Of a stretch of 11,932 nt of DNA, positions 4,992-11,932 are shown piece by piece. How positions within the stretch are numbered: position 1 is the first letter of the stretch; each line of letters opens with the position of its first letter. Source of the DNA: Bacteroidota bacterium (GTDB taxonomy: Bacteria; Bacteroidota; Bacteroidia; Bacteroidales; FEN-979). The notes beneath the pieces were generated by a model. It saw only the letters and a list, made by a program, of their open reading frames with translations. It did no database searches and was not told the origin of the DNA. Both the position numbers and the translations under genes were made by a program. Location: NCBI GenBank assembly GCA_026391755.1, contig JAPLDN010000373.1:1-11932 (forward strand), given 5' to 3'.

Positions 4992-7346
4992 CTATTTGAA
5001 AATCACAACGGTTATTCCGCTTCCCCCTCTTTCGAGAAGTTCATCTTTTGCACTTTTAATTTCCTTTACAGAACGCAGATAATCCCTTGTAACCTGCCGC
5101 AGGACCCCGTTCCCTTTGCCGTGCAGGATCCTCACCTCGGGAATGGAGAGCATGATTGCATCATCAATATACTTTTGCAGCATGGATATTGTTTCATCCA
5201 CACGTTTGCCGCGCAGGTCGAGGGTTACCTGGAAATCATACAACTTACGGTGAAGGTCGTCAAGGTAAGATTGATACTGCCTTTGCGGAGGGCCTGAAGG
5301 TTCAATTGTTTGAGGTTTAGGCGGAGACTGTGTTTTGGGTTTGACTGCGGATGAGGTTTTCCCTGTTCCCACTTCCTCCGGGGGCGGCTCAGGCCATACC
5401 AGCGGCGCCTGTTGTTCTTCCAGTTTCTCCTTCAGCTCCTTTATGCCAGACCTTGCTGTCTTGGTCTGTTCCTTCTCGGCCTGGGCTTCTTTTATCTCTT
5501 TGATCGTTTTTTCAATGGTCCTGTTCGCTTCAGAGACCATCTGCAGGGCTTCGGTCCGGGCAGTATCAAGGATGTCTTTTTTTGATTTTTCCAGGGTTCC
5601 CGTCAGCTTCTCATATTTCGAGATGAGTTCTGCCAGGAAGTCATCGGCTACCCTCAGTTCCGTTGATTTCCTGCTCATCTCATCCTTCTCGGTTTCAAGG
5701 TCCTGGATCTGTTTCTCAAAATTAAGCTGGCTGTGGCCGGTGATGTTCCTTGCCTTGTTCAATACTGCCGGGGGAAACCCTATCTGGGCTGCGATCTCAA
5801 AGGCAAAAGAATTGCCGGGCTTGCCTTTCTTTAAGCGGTATAGGGGTTTAAGCTTCTTCGAATCATAAAGCATTGCCCCGTTTACAATTCCTTTTACCCT
5901 GCCCGCGAGCAGTTTAAGGTTGGAATAATGGGTGGTAATAACCCCATAGGTTCCCCTGGCTGCCATCTCTTCAAGGCAGGCTTCGGCCATGGCCCCTCCC
6001 TGGGAAGGATCGGTCCCCGAACCGTATTCATCAATAAGGAGAAGGGAATGTTCATCCACCTGCTCAAGAAAGAATTTCAGGTTCAGGAGCTTGGAAGTAT
6101 ATGTGCTAAGGTCGTTATCAATGGATTGTTCATCACCAATATCTATAAAGATCTTTTCAAAGATCATGAATTCAGAATCTTCCCTCACCGGCGGCAGCAA
6201 ACCGCACTGGAACATGTATTGTACCAGTCCCACGGTCGTAAGACAAACCGATTTTCCTCCCGCGTTGGGTCCCGAAATGATGAGTATGCGTTCTTCTCCC
6301 TCGAGTTCCAGGTCAAGGGGAACCACTTCTTTTTTTATTTTTTTAAAATGAAGGTAAAGATTCGGGTGGATGGCCTGGTGCCAGTTGAAAGCCATAGTCC
6401 TTCTTGTTTTGGAGGATGGATCAGGATCCTGGGCTATCTTTGGAAGGACCCCGGCTACATCCCTGGCAAACAAAGCTTTGGCCCTGATGAAATCAATTAC
6501 ACCCATAAACCTGTAAAGGCTTACAAGGTTCTCCGTTTCAGGCCTGACGTCATTTGTGAAAACTGTCAGGATTTTTATGATCTCCCGTTTTTCGGCATAT
6601 TCAATTTCCCTGATCTCGTTATTCGTTTCAAATATTGCCGAGGGTTCAATAAAAACCGTTTGGCCGGTGGCCGATTCGTCGTGGACATACCCGCTGATCT
6701 TGCGTTTATGGGCGCTCAGCATCGGGATCACCAGCCGTCCGTTGCGGATAGTGACCTCTGCATCTTCGGGAGTCCAGCCCGATTGCCTGGCGACTTTCAG
6801 GTCATGGTGTATCTTATGTTCTACACTGGCAATCTTAAATGCCTTTTCCTTTCTTAGCTTTGATAATTCCGGTGAAGCATTGTCCCTGACCTCTGAACGT
6901 TCGTCGAGCATATGGTCAATTCGGCTTATCAGGGCAGCCGGCAGGGTGAGAGCCGAGCTGTCGGCTATGGTCGAGGCGATCTGCCCGTAGAGGAAGGGAT
7001 ACGCTTCCATACGCATTGAAAAGAAGTTGATGAGGCCGGCAACTGTCTGAAGCGAAAGCCTGAGTTCCGAAATAGTTTCTTCCTCAAGGTAAGTTCCAGG
7101 CGTTAGTATCCGTTTTAATTCGGGTAAAAGATCATAATAGTCCTGGGACGGAAATCCTTCTTCAAAATTTAAAACATTCAGCATCTCCCCGCATAGAACA
7201 AGGTTTAAAAAAATATCCTTACTGTTTGTTGAGAAGGAAATGGTCGATATAAGGTCTTTCCCCATGGACGACAGGCAGTTGGACGACAGCAGTTCCCTGA
7301 TGTGGTCAAACCCCAGTTTATTTTCAAAAGAAGTTGGATAAAGCAT
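4992..7346 (-). CDS. mutS2: MutS2 family ATPase / Smr-domain nuclease
   Basis: This 784-residue protein belongs to the MutS2 branch of MutS ATPases. Members have been linked to suppression of recombination and, in Bacillus subtilis, to rescue of collided ribosomes. The N-terminal core lacks the mismatch-recognition domain of MutS. The ATPase has Walker A GPNAGGKS (359-366), Walker B LLLIDEYGSGTDPSQGG (435-451) and a TTHYSNLK stretch (471-478). A coiled coil rich in Glu and Lys spans about 540-645. The C-terminal Smr domain has LDLRGKRVDE (709-718) and HGKGNGVLR (742-750). Between coiled coil and Smr, residues 646-690 are Pro-rich and I see no KOW motif, although many MutS2 proteins have one there; the protein is also somewhat short for the family. 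The opening MLYPTSFENKLGFDHIRELL fits the family start. Its promoter lies almost on the ATG and opposite the nifJ promoter. Confidence 0.93.
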   Translation of the reverse strand: MLYPTSFENKLGFDHIRELLSSNCLSSMGKDLISTISFSTNSKDIFLNLVLCGEMLNVLNFEEGFPSQDYYDLLPELKRILTPGTYLEEETISELRLSLQTVAGLINFFSMRMEAYPFLYGQIASTIADSSALTLPAALISRIDHMLDERSEVRDNASPELSKLRKEKAFKIASVEHKIHHDLKVARQSGWTPEDAEVTIRNGRLVIPMLSAHKRKISGYVHDESATGQTVFIEPSAIFETNNEIREIEYAEKREIIKILTVFTNDVRPETENLVSLYRFMGVIDFIRAKALFARDVAGVLPKIAQDPDPSSKTRRTMAFNWHQAIHPNLYLHFKKIKKEVVPLDLELEGEERILIISGPNAGGKSVCLTTVGLVQYMFQCGLLPPVREDSEFMIFEKIFIDIGDEQSIDNDLSTYTSKLLNLKFFLEQVDEHSLLLIDEYGSGTDPSQGGAMAEACLEEMAARGTYGVITTHYSNLKLLAGRVKGIVNGAMLYDSKKLKPLYRLKKGKPGNSFAFEIAAQIGFPPAVLNKARNITGHSQLNFEKQIQDLETEKDEMSRKSTELRVADDFLAELISKYEKLTGTLEKSKKDILDTARTEALQMVSEANRTIEKTIKEIKEAQAEKEQTKTARSGIKELKEKLEEQQAPLVWPEPPPEEVGTGKTSSAVKPKTQSPPKPQTIEPSGPPQRQYQSYLDDLHRKLYDFQVTLDLRGKRVDETISMLQKYIDDAIMLSIPEVRILHGKGNGVLRQVTRDYLRSVKEIKSAKDELLERGGSGITVVIFK

Positions 7347-7350
7347 TCTG

Positions 7351-7358
7351 CAAAATTA
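7351..7358 (-). promoter_or_regulatory. Putative -7 promoter box directly before the mutS2 ATG
   Basis: The minus strand reads TAATTTTG, matching TANNTTTG, and ends four bases before the ATG at 7346. Transcription would begin about two bases before the start codon. The geometry is the same as for the glsA-like gene. No -33 element is evident. Confidence 0.45.
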
Positions 7359-7367
7359 AAAAAAATG

Positions 7368-7375
7368 TACCTTTG
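7368..7375 (+). promoter_or_regulatory. Putative -7 promoter box of nifJ
   Basis: TACCTTTG matches TANNTTTG. A TTCTG at 7346-7350, 17 bases upstream, is a poor -33 candidate. The predicted start near 7378 gives an A-rich leader of about 54 bases. It lies 9 bases from the opposing mutS2 box, so polymerase binding at the two should interfere. Confidence 0.55.
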
Positions 7376-7431
7376 CAGTCTGTTAATCGATTCACAGTAG
7401 ATAGAATCAAATCATTAAAAATCAACATATT

Positions 7432-10400
7432 ATGACTAAAATTAAAAAATATTTAACTTGTGACGGCAATCAGGCTGCATCACATATGGCCTATATGTTC
7501 AGTGAAGTAGCTGCAATTTACCCAATCACACCTTCCTCGAACATGGCTGAAAATGTTGATGAGTGGGCAGCGAACGGACGTAAAAATATTTTCGGGGATG
7601 AAGTCAGGGTAAGTGAAATGCAAAGTGAAGCCGGTGCAGCAGGCGCTGTTCACGGATCTCTCCAGGCCGGAGTCCTTACCACCACTTTCACGGCCTCCCA
7701 GGGCTTATTGCTGATGATCCCGAACATGTACAAAATTGCGGGCGAACTTCTCCCATGCGTATTCCATGTTTCAGCTAGAACTGTTGCCGCTCATGCCCTT
7801 TCAATTTTCGGTGACCACGGCGACGTATATGCGACCAGGCAAACAGGTTTTGCCATGCTGGCTTCCGGATCCGTTCAGGAGATCATGGACCTGGCGGGTA
7901 TTGCTCATTTAAGCGCCATTAAATTAAGGCTGCCTTTCCTGCATTTCTTTGACGGTTTCCGTTCGTCGCATGAAATCCAGAAGATCGAAGCTTTTGATAA
8001 CGATGATATGGCAAAGCTTATCGACATGAAGGCTCTTCAGGAATTCCGCGACCGCGCCCTGAACCCCGAACATCCTGTTACAAGGGGAACTGCCCAGAAC
8101 CCCGACATTTTCTTCCAGGCCAAGGAAGCCGTTAACCGCTTTTACTACCCTGTTGCCGATGTTGTTGACCAGTACATGAAAGAAATTACTTCACTTACCG
8201 GGAGGGAATATCATCCCTTTGTTTACTATGGTGATCCCCAGGCCGAGAATATCATCGTGGCTATGGGATCGGTAACGGAAACTATTCGTGAAACCATAGA
8301 TTATCTTCGTGCCAAAGGTGAAAAAGTCGGCCTGATAGTGGTCCACCTGTACCGCCCTTTCAGTGAAAAATATTTCTTCGACGTATTACCGGAATCGGTG
8401 AAACGCATTGCTGTGCTTGACCGTACGAAAGAACCCGGAGCCAACGGGGACCCTCTCTACCTCGATATCAGGGATATATTCTATGACCGTCCCGAAAGGC
8501 CGATGATCATCGCCGGGCGTTATGGACTCAGCTCGAAGGATACAACACCATCTCAGATCGTATCAGTTTATGATAATTTGAAGATGAAGGAACCAAAGAA
8601 CCATTTTACCATGGGTATTGTTGATGACGTTACCTTCACTTCCCTGCCGCTGATGCCTGAAATTGACATACAGCCCGCAACCACTTTTTCGGCCAAGTTC
8701 TGGGGTATCGGTTCCGACGGTACGGTAGGCGCAAATAAGAACAGCATAAAGATCATAGGTGATAATACCGACAAATACGCACAGGCTTACTTTGCTTATG
8801 ACTCCAAGAAATCGGGAGGTGTGACTGTTTCCCATCTTCGTTTTGGTGACAGCCCCATACGCTCTCCATATCTTGTTAACATGGCTGATTTCATTGCATG
8901 CCATGTTCCGTCGTATCTTGACAAATATGACCTTGTTAAAGGACTTAAAAAGGGAGGTACCTTCCTTTTAAATTCCATCTGGGATGCAGAGGAAACAAAG
9001 AAGCGCCTGCCAGATGCCATGAAAAAGTTCATGGCCGACAACCAGGTCAAATTCTATATGATAGACGCAACCAAGATAGCCGAAGAGATCGGCCTTGGCA
9101 ACCGTACGAATTCCATCATGCAATCGGCCTTCTTCAAACTTTCCAATATCTTCTCATATGAAAAAGCGGTGAAGGATATGAAGAAAGCCATTGAAAAGAC
9201 CTATGGCCGTAAAGGGGAAGAGATCGTTAATATGAACTTTGCTGCCATCGACAAGGGAGGCGAGGTAATCAAGATTGAAATCCCGGCCGAATGGTCCAAG
9301 ATCATTGTAAAAAAAGCAAATGAGGATTCAACGGTTTCCAAATTTGTCAGGGAAATATTTGACCCGGTTAGCGCCATGAATGGAGACGATATCCCTGTAA
9401 GTGCTTTCCTTGGCATGGAAGACGGCACATTCCCTTCGGGTATGACGGTCCTTGAAAAACGCGGTATCGCCGTAAATGTCCCCAAATGGATACCCGAAAA
9501 TTGTATCCAGTGCAACCAATGCGCTTATGTTTGTCCTCACGCTGCAATACGTCCCTTCCTTCTCAATGAAGAAGAAAAGAAAAGCGCCCCGGCAGATATG
9601 CCAACAATGAAGGCCATCGGGAAAGAACTTGCCGGATATGAATTCAAGATCCAGGTAAGCGTGCTTGATTGCACAGGCTGCGGCAACTGCGCCGATATCT
9701 GCCCTTCCAAGACCAAAGCACTTGAGATGAACACCCTGGGCAGCCAGATGAGCGAATCGAAAAACTGGGATTACCTTATTGAAAAGGTTTCCTATAAAAC
9801 CAATGTGATCGACAGGTTCAAAACATTTAAAAACAGCCAGTTCTCACAACCACTTTTCGAGTTCTCCGGAGCGTGCTCAGGTTGCGGCGAAACACCTTAT
9901 ATAAAACTCCTGACCCAGCTTTTTGGCGAGAGGATGATGGTAGCAAATGCCACAGGATGTTCCTCGATATACGGAGGTACAGCCCCGTTCACACCTTACC
10001 GCGCAAATACCAATGGACAGGGGCCGGCATGGGCCAATTCATTGTTTGAAGACAATGCCGAATACGGCTACGGTATGGCACTCGGTGTTGGCAAACTCCG
10101 CCAGCGTATTGCAAGGAAAATGAAGGAAGCGATAAAGGCCAACATGATGGGCTCCGGCACTTTGGCGACTTTCCAGGAATGGATCGATGGCAAAGACGAT
10201 GCTGAAAAATCAAAAGCTGCAACGATAAAACTTCTGCCTTTGCTTGAAAAGGAGAATGACCAGCTTGCCAGGGATATTACCGATCTTAAACAATACCTTA
10301 TCAAGAAATCAATCTGGATCATTGGCGGAGACGGCTGGGCATACGATATCGGTTACGGCGGGCTGGATCATGTCATTGCCTCGTGCGAGGATATCAATAT

Positions 10401-10968
10401 TCTTGTTCTCGATACCGAAGTTTATTCCAATACCGGCGGACAGGCTTCCAAGTCAACCCCTGCCGGAGCTGTCGCCAAGTTTGCCGCTTCAGGAAAAAAG
10501 GTCCGTAAAAAAGACCTTGGTGCCATGGCCATGACTTATGGTTATGTATATACTGCACAGGTCGCAATGGGCGCCAATAACAGCCAGCTTTTCAGGGCTA
10601 TAAAGGAAGCCGAGGCATACAGGGGCCCATCGATGGTAATTGCCTATTCCACCTGCATCAACCACGGACTTAAACTGGGAATGGGAAAAGCCCAGGAAGA
10701 AATGGACCAGGCCGTGAATGCAGGTTACTGGAACCTTTACCGCTACAACCCGATACATGCCGAAGAAGGCAAGAATCCGTTTACTCTCGACTCCAAGGAA
10801 CCCGATTGGGCAAAATTCCAGGAATTCCTTGGAACCGAAGTGCGATATACTTCTCTCAAAGCAATGTTCCCCGAGGAATCAGTTGAACTTTTTAAAGCGG
10901 CGGAGGAAAATGCTAAGTGGAGGTACAACAATTACAAGCGGCTTGCCGAAATGAAGTTTGAAAAATAG
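7432..10968 (+). CDS. nifJ: Pyruvate:ferredoxin (flavodoxin) oxidoreductase, single-chain
   Basis: This complete 1178-residue cytoplasmic enzyme oxidises pyruvate with CoA to acetyl-CoA and CO2 and reduces ferredoxin or flavodoxin. It is a central step of anaerobic energy metabolism. The N-terminal pyrimidine-binding domain has YPITPSS (30-36). A gamma-type domain follows (GTVGANKNSIKIIGD, in the 430s to 440s). A two-cluster ferredoxin domain supplies C691, C694, C697, C701 and C747, C750, C753, C757. The proximal [4Fe-4S] cluster should be held by C815, C818, C843 and C1075. The thiamine diphosphate site runs from GGDGWAYDIGYGG (about 965-977) to NTGGQASKS (from 1000). All expected cofactor residues are present and the length is normal. 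The ATG at 7432 fits the usual short opening before CDGNQAASHMAYMFSE. It is divergent from mutS2 and followed after 56 bases by a DHOD-like gene. Confidence 0.97.
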   Translation: MTKIKKYLTCDGNQAASHMAYMFSEVAAIYPITPSSNMAENVDEWAANGRKNIFGDEVRVSEMQSEAGAAGAVHGSLQAGVLTTTFTASQGLLLMIPNMYKIAGELLPCVFHVSARTVAAHALSIFGDHGDVYATRQTGFAMLASGSVQEIMDLAGIAHLSAIKLRLPFLHFFDGFRSSHEIQKIEAFDNDDMAKLIDMKALQEFRDRALNPEHPVTRGTAQNPDIFFQAKEAVNRFYYPVADVVDQYMKEITSLTGREYHPFVYYGDPQAENIIVAMGSVTETIRETIDYLRAKGEKVGLIVVHLYRPFSEKYFFDVLPESVKRIAVLDRTKEPGANGDPLYLDIRDIFYDRPERPMIIAGRYGLSSKDTTPSQIVSVYDNLKMKEPKNHFTMGIVDDVTFTSLPLMPEIDIQPATTFSAKFWGIGSDGTVGANKNSIKIIGDNTDKYAQAYFAYDSKKSGGVTVSHLRFGDSPIRSPYLVNMADFIACHVPSYLDKYDLVKGLKKGGTFLLNSIWDAEETKKRLPDAMKKFMADNQVKFYMIDATKIAEEIGLGNRTNSIMQSAFFKLSNIFSYEKAVKDMKKAIEKTYGRKGEEIVNMNFAAIDKGGEVIKIEIPAEWSKIIVKKANEDSTVSKFVREIFDPVSAMNGDDIPVSAFLGMEDGTFPSGMTVLEKRGIAVNVPKWIPENCIQCNQCAYVCPHAAIRPFLLNEEEKKSAPADMPTMKAIGKELAGYEFKIQVSVLDCTGCGNCADICPSKTKALEMNTLGSQMSESKNWDYLIEKVSYKTNVIDRFKTFKNSQFSQPLFEFSGACSGCGETPYIKLLTQLFGERMMVANATGCSSIYGGTAPFTPYRANTNGQGPAWANSLFEDNAEYGYGMALGVGKLRQRIARKMKEAIKANMMGSGTLATFQEWIDGKDDAEKSKAATIKLLPLLEKENDQLARDITDLKQYLIKKSIWIIGGDGWAYDIGYGGLDHVIASCEDINILVLDTEVYSNTGGQASKSTPAGAVAKFAASGKKVRKKDLGAMAMTYGYVYTAQVAMGANNSQLFRAIKEAEAYRGPSMVIAYSTCINHGLKLGMGKAQEEMDQAVNAGYWNLYRYNPIHAEEGKNPFTLDSKEPDWAKFQEFLGTEVRYTSLKAMFPEESVELFKAAEENAKWRYNNYKRLAEMKFEK

Positions 10969-10991
10969 TGGGGCATTACAGCCAAATACGA

Positions 10992-10999
10992 TATTTTTG
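10992..10999 (+). promoter_or_regulatory. Putative -7 promoter box of the DHOD-like gene
   Basis: TATTTTTG matches TANNTTTG and ends 25 bases before the ATG at 11025. It suggests the DHOD-like gene can be transcribed separately from nifJ, although readthrough from nifJ is also possible because no terminator hairpin is evident in the 56-base gap. Confidence 0.45.
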
Positions 11000-11024
11000 T
11001 AAAACATCTTTAAACCCATCAATT

Positions 11025-11932
11025 ATGCCTACCCTGACCACAAACTACATGGGATTGAATCTGAAGAATCCCATAATCGTTGGAGCCAGTAACCTGGTTA
11101 AGGATCTTGATACGATACGCCAGCTTGAAGAAGCCGGCGCTGCCGCAATTGTTTATAAAACACTGTTTGAGGAACAAATTGAACTTGAACGCCTGCAGCT
11201 TTCCGAGGAACTGAACCAGTACAATGAGCGGCATGCCGAGATGATCAGCCTGTTTCCCGACATAAATCATGCCGGCCCCAGGGAACACCTTTCACATTTG
11301 AGAAAGGTCGTCGATTCGGTCAATATTCCCGTTATTGCCAGCCTGAACTGCCTGTTTGAAGATACATGGGTTGAATATGCAAAACTCATCGAGCAAACAG
11401 GAGTCAATGCCATTGAGATGAATCTTTACACCCTTGCTGCTGATTTTAAAAAGGAAGGGAAATCGATAATCAATGAGCAGCTTGCAGTTATATCTGAGGT
11501 GAAGAAGAATATGAAGATCCCTGTAAGCGTAAAACTTAGCCCGTTCTATACCAATGTCCTCGCGGTAATCCAGCAGATGTACCACGCGGGAGTTGACGGC
11601 TTTGTTCTGTTCAACCGTCTTTTTCAGCCTGATATTGATATTGAAAAGATTGAACATAACTTTCCTTATAACCTCAGTAACGAGGAGGATAACCGCCTTG
11701 CTCTGAGGTATATCGGGATGTTATACCATGAGATCCGCGGTTCATTATGCGCAAACACCGGTATTTTCAGTGGTAAGGATGTTATAAAGATGCTGCTTGC
11801 CGGAGCCGATTGTGTGCAGGTTGTCAGCACTGTTTATAAGAACGGGCCTGCCCAGATTACCAACATGATCAAAGATCTTGAAGACTGGATGACACGTAAG
11901 AATTTCGCAACCATCGAAAGCTTCAGGGGTAA
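11025..11932 (+). CDS. Dihydroorotate dehydrogenase-like flavoprotein (3' end outside window)
   Basis: The frame is open from the ATG at 11025 to the window end, giving 302 residues with no stop; the C-terminus is cut off, probably by some 20-30 residues. It has a TIM-barrel FMN protein pattern like class 1 dihydroorotate dehydrogenases. The opening is TNYMGLNLKNPIIVGASN (6-23). IPVIASLN (101-108), IPVSVKLSPF (165-174, with the FMN-contacting Lys) and the phosphate-binding end ANTGIFSGKD (243-252) with AGADCVQVVS (259-268) follow. The catalytic segment NxSCPN of true class 1 enzymes is replaced by EMNLYTLAAD (131-140). Dihydroorotate oxidation is therefore doubtful. Genes annotated dihydroorotate dehydrogenase-like occur next to nifJ in other anaerobic Bacteroidota to my recollection. 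The substrate is unknown; a NifJ-linked redox role is inference from position only. Confidence 0.88.
   Translation, partial: MPTLTTNYMGLNLKNPIIVGASNLVKDLDTIRQLEEAGAAAIVYKTLFEEQIELERLQLSEELNQYNERHAEMISLFPDINHAGPREHLSHLRKVVDSVNIPVIASLNCLFEDTWVEYAKLIEQTGVNAIEMNLYTLAADFKKEGKSIINEQLAVISEVKKNMKIPVSVKLSPFYTNVLAVIQQMYHAGVDGFVLFNRLFQPDIDIEKIEHNFPYNLSNEEDNRLALRYIGMLYHEIRGSLCANTGIFSGKDVIKMLLAGADCVQVVSTVYKNGPAQITNMIKDLEDWMTRKNFATIESFRG

Noticed and set aside
4965..5297. 110-codon plus-strand open frame over the mutS2 3' end
   Set aside because: Most of it is antisense to the Smr domain, and its translation has no family features.
5928..6857. 309-codon open frame antisense to mutS2
   Set aside because: The opposite strand carries an uninterrupted MutS2 with all family motifs, and the antisense translation has no recognisable domain.
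8563..8904. Antisense open frames inside nifJ
   Set aside because: nifJ is full length with every cofactor motif present; the antisense products are unrecognisable.

Overview
The window looks like chromosomal DNA from an anaerobic member of the Bacteroidota, most likely Bacteroidales. Four things point there. Start codons are preceded by A-rich leaders with no Shine-Dalgarno sequence. Seven intergenic sites carry the Bacteroidota -7 box TANNTTTG just upstream of a start codon. There is a pair of glycine-lipid acyltransferase genes of Bacteroides type. A single-chain pyruvate:ferredoxin oxidoreductase is followed by a dihydroorotate dehydrogenase-like gene. No rRNA, tRNA, CRISPR array, transposase or phage gene was seen, so this is core metabolism and housekeeping rather than an obvious mobile island.

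Layout. Bases 1-361 hold the 3' end of a Lys/Pro/Ala-rich protein that reads through a strong hairpin, probably because of a one-base shift in an A7 run. rpsT (399-659, +) follows. A GNAT acyltransferase resembling GlsB (670-1644, -) lies divergent to a GlsA-like acyltransferase (1742-2396, +). The latter is broken: its N- and C-terminal parts are in different frames and the middle of the PlsC domain is missing. The ribosome-assembly GTPase engB (2424-3014, +) is intact. On the minus strand come a 57-codon remnant of a biotin carboxyl carrier protein (3007-3180), a full-length acyl-CoA carboxylase carboxyltransferase (3191-4738), a 253-bp non-coding gap, and mutS2 (4992-7346). Divergent from mutS2 is nifJ (7432-10968, +), then a DHOD-like flavoprotein gene cut by the window end (11025-11932).

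Functional picture. GlsB and GlsA homologues would make N-acyl glycine and then diacyl glycine lipids. The carboxyltransferase and biotin carrier belong to a propionyl-CoA or methylmalonyl-CoA enzyme. NifJ makes acetyl-CoA and reduced ferredoxin. The DHOD-like protein is an uncharacterised flavoprotein that may be linked to NifJ.

The most notable structure is a pair of apparent deletion junctions on either side of the intact engB. One, near 2240-2252, removes the centre of glsA. The other, near 3165-3190, removes the front of the biotin carrier gene and perhaps an adjoining biotin carboxylase gene. They may be real gene decay, strain variation or assembly faults, and read mapping would decide. 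Two genes (glsA and mutS2) also share a promoter placed so close to the ATG that their transcripts should be leaderless or nearly so. No clearly new multi-gene system was identified.
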